In this document: positions 33,101-42,074 of the stretch, one piece after another
How positions within the stretch are numbered: the first letter of the stretch is position 1
Layout of the letters: every line of letters starts with the position of its first letter
Source: Dactylosporangium sp. AC04546
GTDB taxonomy: Bacteria; Actinomycetota; Actinomycetes; Mycobacteriales; Micromonosporaceae
NCBI RefSeq assembly: GCF_022095675.1
Contig: NZ_JAHYSG010000009.1
Coordinates: forward strand, 1 to 64,000
DNA length: 64,000 nt
Direction: 5' to 3'
The notes under the pieces: generated by a model
Seen by the model: only the letters and a program-made list of their open reading frames with translations
Told to the model about the DNA's origin: nothing
Database searches by the model: none
Translations under genes and position numbers: made by a program

Positions 33101-34459
33101 GTGCCTGATCTCCAGAGCGTGCTCACCGACCTCGAGGGACGTCACGACGCCCAGCTCGACGAGCTCGACCAGTACGTCTCGATTCCCTCGGTCAGTGCCG
33201 AGGACCGGGGCGTGCGCGAAGCAGCCGACCACATCCGTGGTCGCGCGGCTGCCTGGGGCCTTGAGACGATGCTGCTGGAGACCGGCGGCCAGCCCGCCGT
33301 GCTGTTGCGCGGGCCGCAGGTCGACGGCGCGCCCCGCGTGTTGATCTACGGCCACTACGACGTGCAACCCGCGGGCAGCGCCGATGCCTGGCTGTTCGAA
33401 CCGTTCAAGACGACAGTGCACGACGGTCGCATCTACGGCCGGGGGACCGCCGACAACAAGGCCCAGCACCTCGCCCACCTCCTGGCCGTCGAGTCATGGA
33501 TCCGCCTGCATGGCTCGCCGCCGTGCAACGTCACGCTCCTGCTCGACGGCGAGGAGGAGATCGGCAGCCCGAACCTCGCCGACCTGGTCCGCCGCAACGC
33601 CGACCTCCTCGCCTGTGACCTCGTCGTCTGGAGCGACGGTCCGTTGCACGAGAGCGGACGAGCGACGATGAACTTCGGGGTGCGCGGGATCGTCCAGTTC
33701 GAGCTGATCGCACAGGGCGCGGCCATCGATCTGCACTCAGGGAACTGGGGCGGGGTTGCGCGCAATCCTGCATGGGAACTGGTGCACCTGCTCGCGTCGA
33801 TGAAGAACGACCGGGGACTGATCACGATCGATGGTTTCACTGACGAGGTCACACCGCTCAGCGGCGCCGAGGCACGTGCGCTCGAAGCTCTTCCCGTCGA
33901 CGATGAACAGCTTGCCGCGCTCGGCATCCACCTCTGGGACGAGCCGGCCGACCGGCCGTTCTACGCCCGGCTCGCCGCGCATCCGACGCTCACGATCAGC
34001 CGGTTTGAGACCGGCTCCGCGGGCGCCGACCGCGCGGTGATCCCGGCCACGGCGCGAGCGGTGTGCGATGTCCGGCTGGTCGATGCGATGACGGTTGCCA
34101 CCACCTTCGAGCGCATCGCCGACCACGTGCAGCGCCACGCCCCCAACGTTCGCTGCACGCTGCGCGGGGCGATGGAGCCGTCCCGCACGGACCTCGACTC
34201 GGTGTTCGTCGAACCGATCCGACAGGCATTGCGACTCGTGCATGACGAGGATCCCTACCTCGTGCCGGCCATGGGTGGCAGCCTTCCTGACTACGTGTTC
34301 ACGAAGATCCTCGGCGTGCCGTCGATCGGCGTGCCCTTCGCCAACGCCGACGAGGCCAACCACGCCCCCAACGAGAACATCGAGTTGCATCGCTATCTCT
34401 CGGCGCCGAAGGTCGCCGCGGCGCTGTTGTCCGAACTGTCGAAGGTGAGCGTCCCGTGA
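33101..34459 (+). CDS. M20-family metallopeptidase (dipeptidase-like)
   Basis: A 452-residue co-catalytic zinc peptidase. Metal and catalytic residues are visible: H85 and D87 in GHYDVQPAG, D118 in GRGTADNKAQ, E151 and E152 in DGEEEIGS, then a His near the C-terminus in ADEANHAPNENI. The lid/dimerisation domain lies between. This fits M20A-type cytosolic dipeptidases. GTG at 33101 follows GGAGGTG. It overlaps the S9 peptidase gene by 4 bases (GTGA). Confidence 0.92.
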   Translation: MPDLQSVLTDLEGRHDAQLDELDQYVSIPSVSAEDRGVREAADHIRGRAAAWGLETMLLETGGQPAVLLRGPQVDGAPRVLIYGHYDVQPAGSADAWLFEPFKTTVHDGRIYGRGTADNKAQHLAHLLAVESWIRLHGSPPCNVTLLLDGEEEIGSPNLADLVRRNADLLACDLVVWSDGPLHESGRATMNFGVRGIVQFELIAQGAAIDLHSGNWGGVARNPAWELVHLLASMKNDRGLITIDGFTDEVTPLSGAEARALEALPVDDEQLAALGIHLWDEPADRPFYARLAAHPTLTISRFETGSAGADRAVIPATARAVCDVRLVDAMTVATTFERIADHVQRHAPNVRCTLRGAMEPSRTDLDSVFVEPIRQALRLVHDEDPYLVPAMGGSLPDYVFTKILGVPSIGVPFANADEANHAPNENIELHRYLSAPKVAAALLSELSKVSVP

Positions 34460-36267
34460 CCGGCGACTGGCGGCAGGCGTTCCTCGAACCGCGCCTCAGA
34501 TGGGTACAGGTGGCGAAGACCACGCGGTCCCGAGGTCTCGCGGCGCTGCAGAATGAGCACCGGCTCGAGCTCGCGGCGTGCGACTTCACCACCGGCGACG
34601 TCCGCCGGCTCGGCGTTGCCACCGACGGGTTCATCGACTCGGCATGGGTCGCCGCCGACGCGACCTCCGCGTTCTTCCTCGCCGACCAGGCAGGAAACGA
34701 GCTCGGCCACGTCCATCGCGTGATGCTCGACGATGTCGGTGCGATCGAGGACATGACCCCGGGCCTGCCCGACTACGCGCTGCGCGGTGCCGACGTCAGC
34801 GCGGACGGCGCAACGCTGGTGCTCGACCTCGTTACCGACGAGGGGTACAACCTGGTCTGTCTGCCTGCCCGTGGCGCGCCCGGGGCTTCGCCCCGGCACC
34901 TGGTCCGCACGGCGCACGAGGCGTGGAACTGCCGGGTCTCAGCCGACGGGACGGTCGCCACGCTCGACACCACCGACCATGCGCCTGGCACCCGGCGGTT
35001 CGCCGTCACCGCCTACGACACCGCAACCGGCGCGGTCGTCGGCCGGCTGATGCTGCCCTCGCCCGGCGCGGCCACTGCCGTCTGCTTCTCGCCGGACCGG
35101 GGCGATCAGCGGGTGCTCGTCGCGAGCCAGCGAGCCGGTGACCGATCCGGTGTCCTCGTCTGGGATCCCGTCAGCGACACCACCGTCGAGCTCCTCGAGG
35201 AGTCCGTGGCGACGGTGGTCCCGCTCGACTGGTCGCCGGACGGGCGCCACGCCCTCGTCTGCGTCGAGCTGCTCGCCGCCCAGTGGCTCGAGCGCGTCGA
35301 TCTCCGGACCGGCCGACGAGAGCGACTCGACCTCCCAGCCGGCAGTTTCCGTGCGCCGTACCTGCGCACGTCGCAGTTCGGCACGGGCGGCGCGGTGCTC
35401 GCGTCGCACGAGCACGCAATGTCCCCGCTGACGCTGATCGCCTGGCAAGCACCGTCCCGGCACCGGGTGCTGCTCGGTGGAGACGGGTCGCCGGACCGTG
35501 CCGGGTTCGAGCATGTCGTGTTCCCGTCGAGCGACGGCACGCAGATCCAGGGTTGGCTTGCCCGCCCGCCCGGCACCGGCCCGTTCCCGGCGGTCGTGCA
35601 CTGCCACGGCGGCCCGCACCTCGCCGTCGCCGACGAGTTCACACCCGCTGCCCGGGCATGGGTCGACCACGGCTTCGCCTATCTCGCGGTGAACTATCGG
35701 GGCTCGTCAGGACGTGGCCGCGCGTTCGAGGAGCAGATCCACGGCGACATCGGCCACTGGGAGCTCGAAGACCTCGCCGCCGCTCACCGGTGGCTCGTCG
35801 ACGAGGGAATCTCGACCAAGGGTCAGATCCTCATCAACGGCGAGTCCTACGGCGGCTTCCTCGTGCTCTATGCACTCGGACGCCAACCGGAGCTGTGGGC
35901 CGCGGGTATCGGCGAGGTCGTCCTCGCCGACTGGGAGCTGACCCACCACAGCAGCCCGCTGGCGATGCGGCGCCTCGACGAGATGCTCTTCGGCGGGCCG
36001 CCCGAGACCCATGGCGACCTCTACCGTGAGCGTTCCCCGCTCACGTACGTCGACGACGTCCGCGCACCGATCCTGTTGTGGCAGGGCAGCAACGACACCC
36101 GCACGCCGCCGGGCCAGGTCGTCGCGTACGCCGAACGGCTGGCCGCTCGGAACCACCCATACGAGCTGCACTGGTTCGACGGCGGCCACGGGTTCGGCGG
36201 CGAGGGCGGCCACCTCGCGCACCTCGGCCGAGCGATCGCCTTCGCCCGAGCCGCCGTCGGCGCCTGA
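34456..36267 (+). CDS. S9-family prolyl-oligopeptidase-like peptidase
   Basis: A 603-residue serine peptidase with an N-terminal beta-propeller (about 1-350, with repeated SxDG blades) and a C-terminal alpha/beta hydrolase domain. The nucleophile is the Ser in GESYGG (about 463), the acid is in GSNDTRTPP (about 545) and the base is in GGHGFGG (about 577). No signal peptide, so it is cytoplasmic. It is coupled to the M20 gene, so oligopeptides cut here could be finished by the M20 enzyme. Confidence 0.92.
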   Translation: MTGDWRQAFLEPRLRWVQVAKTTRSRGLAALQNEHRLELAACDFTTGDVRRLGVATDGFIDSAWVAADATSAFFLADQAGNELGHVHRVMLDDVGAIEDMTPGLPDYALRGADVSADGATLVLDLVTDEGYNLVCLPARGAPGASPRHLVRTAHEAWNCRVSADGTVATLDTTDHAPGTRRFAVTAYDTATGAVVGRLMLPSPGAATAVCFSPDRGDQRVLVASQRAGDRSGVLVWDPVSDTTVELLEESVATVVPLDWSPDGRHALVCVELLAAQWLERVDLRTGRRERLDLPAGSFRAPYLRTSQFGTGGAVLASHEHAMSPLTLIAWQAPSRHRVLLGGDGSPDRAGFEHVVFPSSDGTQIQGWLARPPGTGPFPAVVHCHGGPHLAVADEFTPAARAWVDHGFAYLAVNYRGSSGRGRAFEEQIHGDIGHWELEDLAAAHRWLVDEGISTKGQILINGESYGGFLVLYALGRQPELWAAGIGEVVLADWELTHHSSPLAMRRLDEMLFGGPPETHGDLYRERSPLTYVDDVRAPILLWQGSNDTRTPPGQVVAYAERLAARNHPYELHWFDGGHGFGGEGGHLAHLGRAIAFARAAVGA

Positions 36268-36282
36268 GCGGTCCGGGCGCTG

Positions 36283-37674
36283 TCAGGTGTCCTCGGATCG
36301 CAGCAACCGTGCGGGGACCCGGTCGCGGGAGAACACTTCCGCCGGGGTCTCGGCTCGACGGATCACGTCGACGAGGTCGCCGCTGAGCAGCACCGTCGCG
36401 GGCCGGGGAAACGCGTTGAAGTTCGTCGTCTGCGTTTCGGCATAGGCGCCGGTGTTGAGCAGCGCGACCAGATCTCCGGCCGCGATGTCCTCCGGCACGG
36501 GGATGCCGGCCGCGATGATGTCGAACCCGCAGCTTGCTCCGGTCAGGTCGACCGGCACGCTCGGGGCGGCCGACACGCGATTGGCGAGGACGAAGGGGTA
36601 GCGGGCGTGCTCCAGCACCACGTCGGCGAGGAACTGTTCGGTGGTGTCCAACTCCACCCAACGCCGATCGGGGCGCTCGGGTGAACGCCTGACATTGACC
36701 ACCCGTGTCAGATGGACGCCGGCCGGCCCGTAGATGGCCCGTCCGGGTTCGAGTTGGAGCGCAACGCCCCTGCTGTCGAAGCCGTGTTGCCGCATGGCGG
36801 CACGCATCGCCTGCGCGATGACCCGTGTGTACTGCTCGGGCGGCGGCGGCTCCTGCGGGGCTTCGCGACCCGCGATCGCTTGTCCGACGGGGCTGCCTCG
36901 CTCCGCGTATCCACCGCCGAGGTCGATCTCCGATGGACGCCAACCGCCACAGGCGGCTGAGATCCGCGCGATCTGGCGGACATGATCGCTGACCACGCCG
37001 GCCCAGGCGGCCAGGCTCGTGGTGTGCCGGCCGAGGTGCGTATGGGTACCGACCAGACGCATCCCGCGTGAGCCGACGATCGAGCGCGCCGCTCGTTCGG
37101 CGTCCGCCAGAGCGAAACCGGGGCGGTACGCCGCGGCGACTCCGGCGATGGAGTCACCACGGTCGGAGAAGTCGCTCGGCCCGGTGAGCGTCTCGCCGCC
37201 CGGACGAAGCCGCAACCGCACGAGCGCCGGCCGGGGCGCGTTGCCGCTCAGCGCCGAGACCATCTCGACCTCGCGGAGGCTGTCGAGCGTGATCCGCACG
37301 CCATGCTCGATCGCGAGTCGGATCGCCTCCTCGGACTTGTTCGTACCGTTGAGCGACACGCATGCGGGATCGGCACCGGTCGAGAGCGCGGCCCGCAACT
37401 CGTGCTCGCCGAAGGTGTCACACCCGACGCCCTCCTCGTTGAGCACGTGGCGCAGCGCCAGGCAGGTGTTGGCCTTGAAGGCCGGCAGCAGCGCGGTCGG
37501 ACCGTCCGGCCACGCATCCTCCAGCGCCTGCCTCCACCGCCGGGTGTCGCGACGCAGCTGAGTCTCGGACATGGCGAAGACCGGTGTGCCGAACTCCCGT
37601 GCGACCTGCCCGGCGCTCACGTCGTCGAGGAACAGCTCGCCGTCGCGGAACGAGAGGTACTCATGCAGAGGCAT
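36283..37674 (-). CDS. Fold-III PLP-dependent decarboxylase (Orn/DAP/Arg family)
   Basis: A 463-residue alanine-racemase-fold decarboxylase. The PLP lysine is K67 in PAFKANT; HTHLGRH and the glycine-rich DLGGGY bind phosphate; the Cys that contributes to catalysis appears in GASCGFD; and NTGAYAE is the C-terminal motif. The substrate amino acid cannot be fixed. Diaminopimelate and carboxynorspermidine decarboxylases have similar size. The ATG at 37674 follows a weak site (GCGGA). It is convergent with the S9 gene (15 bases) and its promoter carries an exact copy of the TetR operator motif, which links it to the peptidase pair. Confidence 0.88.
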   Translation of the reverse strand: MPLHEYLSFRDGELFLDDVSAGQVAREFGTPVFAMSETQLRRDTRRWRQALEDAWPDGPTALLPAFKANTCLALRHVLNEEGVGCDTFGEHELRAALSTGADPACVSLNGTNKSEEAIRLAIEHGVRITLDSLREVEMVSALSGNAPRPALVRLRLRPGGETLTGPSDFSDRGDSIAGVAAAYRPGFALADAERAARSIVGSRGMRLVGTHTHLGRHTTSLAAWAGVVSDHVRQIARISAACGGWRPSEIDLGGGYAERGSPVGQAIAGREAPQEPPPPEQYTRVIAQAMRAAMRQHGFDSRGVALQLEPGRAIYGPAGVHLTRVVNVRRSPERPDRRWVELDTTEQFLADVVLEHARYPFVLANRVSAAPSVPVDLTGASCGFDIIAAGIPVPEDIAAGDLVALLNTGAYAETQTTNFNAFPRPATVLLSGDLVDVIRRAETPAEVFSRDRVPARLLRSEDT

Positions 37675-37700
37675 TCCGCGATGATAGCCAACTCGAATAT

Positions 37701-37714
37701 TAGAGTCGACTCTA
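37701..37714. promoter_or_regulatory. TAGAGTCGACTCTA palindrome, candidate TetR operator
   Basis: A perfect 14-base palindrome 27 bases upstream of the decarboxylase start, next to a TAATAT that could be its -10. The context ATATTAGAGTCGACTCTACG matches ATATTTAGAGTCCACTCCACG before the M20 gene at most positions. The rest of 37715-37951 is divergent promoter region toward the GT87 gene, with no gene seen. Confidence 0.65.
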
Positions 37715-37951
37715 CGTTTCCAGGCCACCCGCGGCAGTGTGCGCCAAGCGCGTCTCGGGGCCGGCCACGGTGCAAGCCTCGCCGCCGGCCCCGACTCCTC
37801 ACACGTCGGCGCCGGTCACCCGCCGGCGGGTTAGGCGCGCCGATCGCTGGGCATCTGACGCCCGCCACCGGGACGTGTGCCAGCTGGTGGGGTCCACTGC
37901 GCCGATCGTGTCGGTGCGCAGCGACGGTCGGCAGACGAGAACTGAGGTACG

Positions 37952-39115
37952 ATGCAGCGCTTCCAGGCCTGGGCCGCATTGATCGTGTCTGTCGTGGGCG
38001 CCGCCGCATTGCTCGCGATGTTCGCTCAGTGGCAGGGTCAGTTCGATCTCCACGTGTACCGCGGGGCGGTGCGGTCATGGCTGCACGGCGACGGGCTCTA
38101 CACGTACCGGCAACAGGGCATGCTCCGGTCGTTCGGCTTCACGTACCCGCCGTTCGCCGCGCTGGTCCTGTTGCCGCTCGCCGTGCTGCCGTGGCGGGTC
38201 GCCGAGGTGCTCCTCGCCCTGGCATCGCTGTCCGGCACCCTGATCCTGCTGTGGCATCGGCTGCGCGCCCTGCTGCCGGTGCTGACCGGGGCGGTCCTTG
38301 TGGCCGCGACCGAACCCTGGCGGGACACCATCACCGTCGGCCAGATCAACCTCGTCCTGCTGACGCTGGTCGGGCTGGACCTGCTGGTGGTCCTCAAACG
38401 GCATCCTGCCGCGGGCGCCCTCATCGGCATCGCCGCCGGTATCAAGCTCACCCCGGCCCTGTTCATCCTCTACCTCGTCCTCACCCGGCGCTACCGGGCC
38501 GGACTCGTCGCCGGCGGCACCGCCCTGTTGACAGCCGGCCTTGGCTGGCTCCTCGCACCGGACGAATCCTGGCGGTACTGGACCCACCTGCTGTGGCAGA
38601 CCGATCGGATCGGCGACGTCGCGATCGCCGGCAACCAGTCGCTGTCCGGCGCGGTGCACCGCTTGGACATGCCGCCCTGGGTGTGGCCGGCACTCGTCGC
38701 CGTTGTCCTCGTGGTATGGGCGTTGCGGGTGCGCACAGCAGGTGCCGTGCCCGACGACTGGGCCGGACTTGCTCTCACCGGCGTCGCGATCTGCCTGATC
38801 AGCCCGTTCACCTGGGTGCATCACCTCGTCTGGCAACTGCCGGCGCTGCTGATCCTGCTCGACAGCCGCGCATCCGGCCGGCGCCGGCACTGGTTCCGGC
38901 TGCTCGCCGCGGTCGTCTACGCAGTGCTGGTGACCTCGCTGGAGTGGCGCTTCGAGGACCCCGGCGCCCTCGGGTACCAGGTGGGCTCGAACATCCAGGT
39001 CATCACCGGACTGATCCTGCTGCTGACCGTCCCGGTGAACGTCACCGGGTCGACCGTGCCGGGCCCGTCACGGTCGAATGCGGCGGCTCTGATGGCACCG
39101 TCATTGCAACGCTGA
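37952..39115 (+). CDS. GT87/DUF2029 polyprenyl-phosphate mannosyltransferase-like membrane protein
   Basis: A 387-residue integral membrane protein with about 9-10 helices. The first extracytoplasmic loop has FDLHVYRGAV with the conserved Asp of this GT-C superfamily, and TYPPFAALVLLPL and GQINLVLL are family blocks. Relatives transfer mannose or arabinose from polyprenyl phosphate to envelope glycolipids. ATG at 37952 with GAGGT seven bases upstream. A second member follows at 39254. Confidence 0.87.
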   Translation: MQRFQAWAALIVSVVGAAALLAMFAQWQGQFDLHVYRGAVRSWLHGDGLYTYRQQGMLRSFGFTYPPFAALVLLPLAVLPWRVAEVLLALASLSGTLILLWHRLRALLPVLTGAVLVAATEPWRDTITVGQINLVLLTLVGLDLLVVLKRHPAAGALIGIAAGIKLTPALFILYLVLTRRYRAGLVAGGTALLTAGLGWLLAPDESWRYWTHLLWQTDRIGDVAIAGNQSLSGAVHRLDMPPWVWPALVAVVLVVWALRVRTAGAVPDDWAGLALTGVAICLISPFTWVHHLVWQLPALLILLDSRASGRRRHWFRLLAAVVYAVLVTSLEWRFEDPGALGYQVGSNIQVITGLILLLTVPVNVTGSTVPGPSRSNAAALMAPSLQR

Positions 39116-39253
39116 CGTCGCTGACGTCTCCACGTATCTGGTGGCAGGCCACTTATCGCATGTTTCGCGGCATTCGTCTGCGGGAAGGGTCGCCGAGCGC
39201 CGTGCGGCGGCTGAACCGGTCGCTCAGCGCCCATCGGCCGAACGGGAGAAGTT

Positions 39254-40669
39254 GTGGGCACAGCGGAGCTTGTCACGGGCATTCACGCCGAAGAGCCCGC
39301 CGAGTTGTCGAGGTCGACACCTCGCCGGGTCGTGTACCGCCCGGCCGGTTGGCTGTTGCCGGTCGGTTGCGCGGCGCTGGTTGTCTCGGCAGCCGTCCTG
39401 TTCTGGGCCAACAGACATTTCAGGATCTTCAACGGGATGGACGCGTTCGTCTATCGGCGCGGCACCGAGGATCTGTGGCACGGGCGATCACTCTACGAAC
39501 TGCAGCACGGCTTCCTCCCGTTCACCTACCCTCCCGTGGCCGCGGTCTTCTTCACACCCATGCGACTCCTGTCGCCGTACCTGGCGGCGAAGGCGCTGAG
39601 TGCGGTGTCCTTGTGTTGCCTGTTCCTGATTGTGTGGATCGGCCTCGGCATGCTCGGTGTCGCCAGGGGGCGAGGACGGGTCGGCCTCGCCGCCTGCGTC
39701 ACCGCGGCGGCCATGTGGCTCGAGCCGACGATGAGCAACTTTCAGTTCGGCCAGATCAACATGGTCCTGCTGCTGTTGGTGATCGGCGACACGGCGACCT
39801 CGGACCGCCGCTGGTACAAGGGTCTCGGCGTGGGGCTGGCGACCGGCGTCAAACTCGTCCCGGGCTTGTTCATCGTCTACTTCCTGGCGACCAGACGGTG
39901 GCGCGCGGCCGCGGTCGCCACCGGTGCCTTCGCCGTGAGTATCGGCGTCGGCTTCGTTGCCGCGCCGCACGACTCGATCGAGTACTGGTCCAGCATCGGC
40001 GCGTCGGCCGATCGCGTTGGCGAGGCAACGCAGTTGTGGTACGTCGCGAACCAATCGGTACACGGTCTCGTGCTTCGAACCGTCGGCGCGACGCACGGGG
40101 CTGATCGACTCTGGTTGGTCAGTGCGGTGATAGTCGCCGCCAGTGCGGTGTGGCTCGCCGCCCGTGCGCACGCACTCGAGAACGAACTCCTGGCGACGGT
40201 GCTGGTGTGTCTCGGCGGCGCGCTCGTGTCACCGGTCTCGTGGACACACCACTGGGTGTTCGCGATCCTGCTCGTGCTGGTGTTGGCGGACGCCGTTCGG
40301 CGATGGTCCACCGCCCTCCGCCGGCCCGCGCGGGCGTGGTACACATGCCTCGCGGTGCTCGTCCCGTTCGTCTTCCTGGCGTGGCCCGCCCCGTCGGGCA
40401 GGTTGGGCGGACCGGCACCACAGGGACTCGTGTTCCTGGCCCCGAACCTCAACTCTCCGTCGCCGGGCAAGGCGCCGGAGCTTCACTGGACGTGGCCGCA
40501 GCACCTGATCGGCGAGGCGTACACGATCGTGGGCCTGGTCTTCCTCGTCGTGTGCGCGGTGGTGCTGCACCGCACCGGAGGCGCTGTTGCACCAGCCGGT
40601 CGCAAGGCACGTCGGAGCCAACGGGCGCCGGTCTTCGGATGGCGGTGGCGAGGTCGTCGAACGCCGTAG
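39254..40669 (+). CDS. GT87/DUF2029 polyprenyl-phosphate mannosyltransferase-like membrane protein (second copy)
   Basis: A 471-residue protein with a 30-residue polar N-terminus followed by about 10 membrane segments. Family motifs: MDAFVYRRG (acidic residue), TYPPVAAVFFTPM, FQFGQINMVLLLL, TGVKLVPGLF and SWTHHWVF. It is similar in plan to the preceding gene but not close in sequence. Basic tail at the C-terminus. GTG start at 39254. Envelope glycan assembly is the inferred role. Confidence 0.87.
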   Translation: MGTAELVTGIHAEEPAELSRSTPRRVVYRPAGWLLPVGCAALVVSAAVLFWANRHFRIFNGMDAFVYRRGTEDLWHGRSLYELQHGFLPFTYPPVAAVFFTPMRLLSPYLAAKALSAVSLCCLFLIVWIGLGMLGVARGRGRVGLAACVTAAAMWLEPTMSNFQFGQINMVLLLLVIGDTATSDRRWYKGLGVGLATGVKLVPGLFIVYFLATRRWRAAAVATGAFAVSIGVGFVAAPHDSIEYWSSIGASADRVGEATQLWYVANQSVHGLVLRTVGATHGADRLWLVSAVIVAASAVWLAARAHALENELLATVLVCLGGALVSPVSWTHHWVFAILLVLVLADAVRRWSTALRRPARAWYTCLAVLVPFVFLAWPAPSGRLGGPAPQGLVFLAPNLNSPSPGKAPELHWTWPQHLIGEAYTIVGLVFLVVCAVVLHRTGGAVAPAGRKARRSQRAPVFGWRWRGRRTP

Positions 40670-40692
40670 CGAGGCGATGCCGGGACGGTGCG

Positions 40693-41388
40693 TCAACGCC
40701 GGGTTCGCGGCATCGCCGCCCACTCTGTCGGGGCGATGCCGGCTGGGTGGTCCAGTCGCCCGTCGGGGTGGAGGCGATCAAGCGCGGAGCGGGAGGGCGT
40801 CCGGAACAGGGAGACGGCGAGCCACAGGCATCCGGCCATCATGAGCACGCCGTGCGCGATCCGCCCCGCCTCGCCGATGAAGAACTGGGGGATGAACAGG
40901 GCGAACCCGGCGCCGAAGAGCACCCCGCTGAACCGGGGCAGTGCGCGGGACCGCCAGATCGCAACGGCGGCCATGACGGCGCCCACGCCCAGCAGGATCA
41001 ATCCGATGAGGAACGTGGTGATCGCCGCTGGGTGGTAGCGGATGTGTTCGGCGAGGCCGAGCAGGTCCAGCTGCTGTCCGTCCGCCACCTTCGTGGCAAT
41101 CGTGTTCAGCGCGAAGTCCTCCGCGCCGTAGTAGGGCAGGGTCAGTCCCGCGCCGATCCACATGATGACGGCGGCGATGTGGTTCACCGGCAGCAGCGCC
41201 AGCGGCACGAGGATGAACCCGATCATCGCGAAGAGGTGGGTCGCGACCCACCATGGCGAGGACATGGAGTGCACCGCACCGTCAACTGTGGTCTCGTCGG
41301 CCCATGGGCGAAGTGCCGGGTACAGCAGGAAGAGGACGCCGGCCACGGTCAGGGCGGCGGCGGCGAGCCGGGTGCGGTCGTGGGGCAT
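40693..41388 (-). CDS. Multi-pass membrane protein in operon with TetR regulator
   Basis: A 231-residue protein with about six hydrophobic segments, at roughly 9-28, 50-68, 72-90, 120-142, 150-170 and 175-193. No motif I recognise. It starts with ATG after AGGAGA, nine bases past the TetR gene's end, so the two are co-transcribed. A regulated membrane protein of this sort may be a DUF4386-like or related small-molecule handling protein; this is only a guess. Confidence 0.75.
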   Translation of the reverse strand: MPHDRTRLAAAALTVAGVLFLLYPALRPWADETTVDGAVHSMSSPWWVATHLFAMIGFILVPLALLPVNHIAAVIMWIGAGLTLPYYGAEDFALNTIATKVADGQQLDLLGLAEHIRYHPAAITTFLIGLILLGVGAVMAAVAIWRSRALPRFSGVLFGAGFALFIPQFFIGEAGRIAHGVLMMAGCLWLAVSLFRTPSRSALDRLHPDGRLDHPAGIAPTEWAAMPRTRR

Positions 41389-41397
41389 GGCAGTCTC

Positions 41398-41955
41398 CTA
41401 CAGCGCGGGAAGGGTGGCGAGAAACATCCGGATCAGGCGCTCGTAGCTCTCGTCGAGGTCGTGTGGCAGGCCGAAGCCGCCCGCCGCCTCCAGCGACGCG
41501 AAGCCATGGACGATCGCCCTGGCGGCCCGGATCGTGTGGATCAGTTCGGATTCGCCGAGCTGCCAGGGACGCAGTGCGGCCTGCATCACCTCCAGCACGC
41601 GACGCCCGGAGGCTGCATATTCCGCCTGATGCAGCGGGTCGGCCGGCATGGCCGCATATCGGGCGGGATGCGCGGTGACGTAGGCGCGGTAGGCCCGCAT
41701 GAGGGCCGCCACGGCGTCCGCGCCGCTGCGGCCCAGCACGGCCGCCGCGAAGCCGTCCGCCATCTCCTGCATCACGCGTATGCCGACCAGAGCACGCAGA
41801 TCCGCGACGTTTCTCACGTGCTTGTAGAGCGACGGAGCCGCGACGCCGCAGCGCTCGGCGACCGCGGCGAGGGTCAGCGCTGCGAGTCCGTGCTCGTCGA
41901 CGATCGCGATGGCGGTGTCGACGACCCGACTCTGGGTGAGCCCTGCTCTAGGCAC
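41398..41955 (-). CDS. TetR-family regulator (WHG-domain type)
   Basis: About 185 residues. The N-terminal helix-turn-helix covers about 10-55 (VVDTAIAIVDEHGLAALTLAAVAERCGVAAPSLYKHV); the C-terminal part fits the WHG subgroup. Of the GTG codons at 41970, 41961 and 41955, the last is preferred because GGGGAG lies 7 bases before it. It is followed by the membrane protein gene and preceded by an AGCTA-N7-TAGCT inverted repeat, probably its own operator. Confidence 0.85.
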   Translation of the reverse strand: MPRAGLTQSRVVDTAIAIVDEHGLAALTLAAVAERCGVAAPSLYKHVRNVADLRALVGIRVMQEMADGFAAAVLGRSGADAVAALMRAYRAYVTAHPARYAAMPADPLHQAEYAASGRRVLEVMQAALRPWQLGESELIHTIRAARAIVHGFASLEAAGGFGLPHDLDESYERLIRMFLATLPAL

Positions 41956-41976
41956 GGCCACGCTCCCCACACCCAA

Positions 41977-41993
41977 AGCTACGTTCCATAGCT
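41977..41993. promoter_or_regulatory. AGCTA-N7-TAGCT inverted repeat, candidate TetR operator
   Basis: Five-base arms with a 7-base spacer, 21 bases upstream of the TetR start. Another GTAGCTAGC motif follows at about 42009. Typical position for TetR autorepression. Confidence 0.4.
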
Positions 41994-42074
41994 GAAAGGT
42001 TATTGGCCGTAGCTAGCGAGTGTCAATCCCCGCCGCTCCCCACAACGACGGCCGCACGAGCCTGACGCTGCCTG

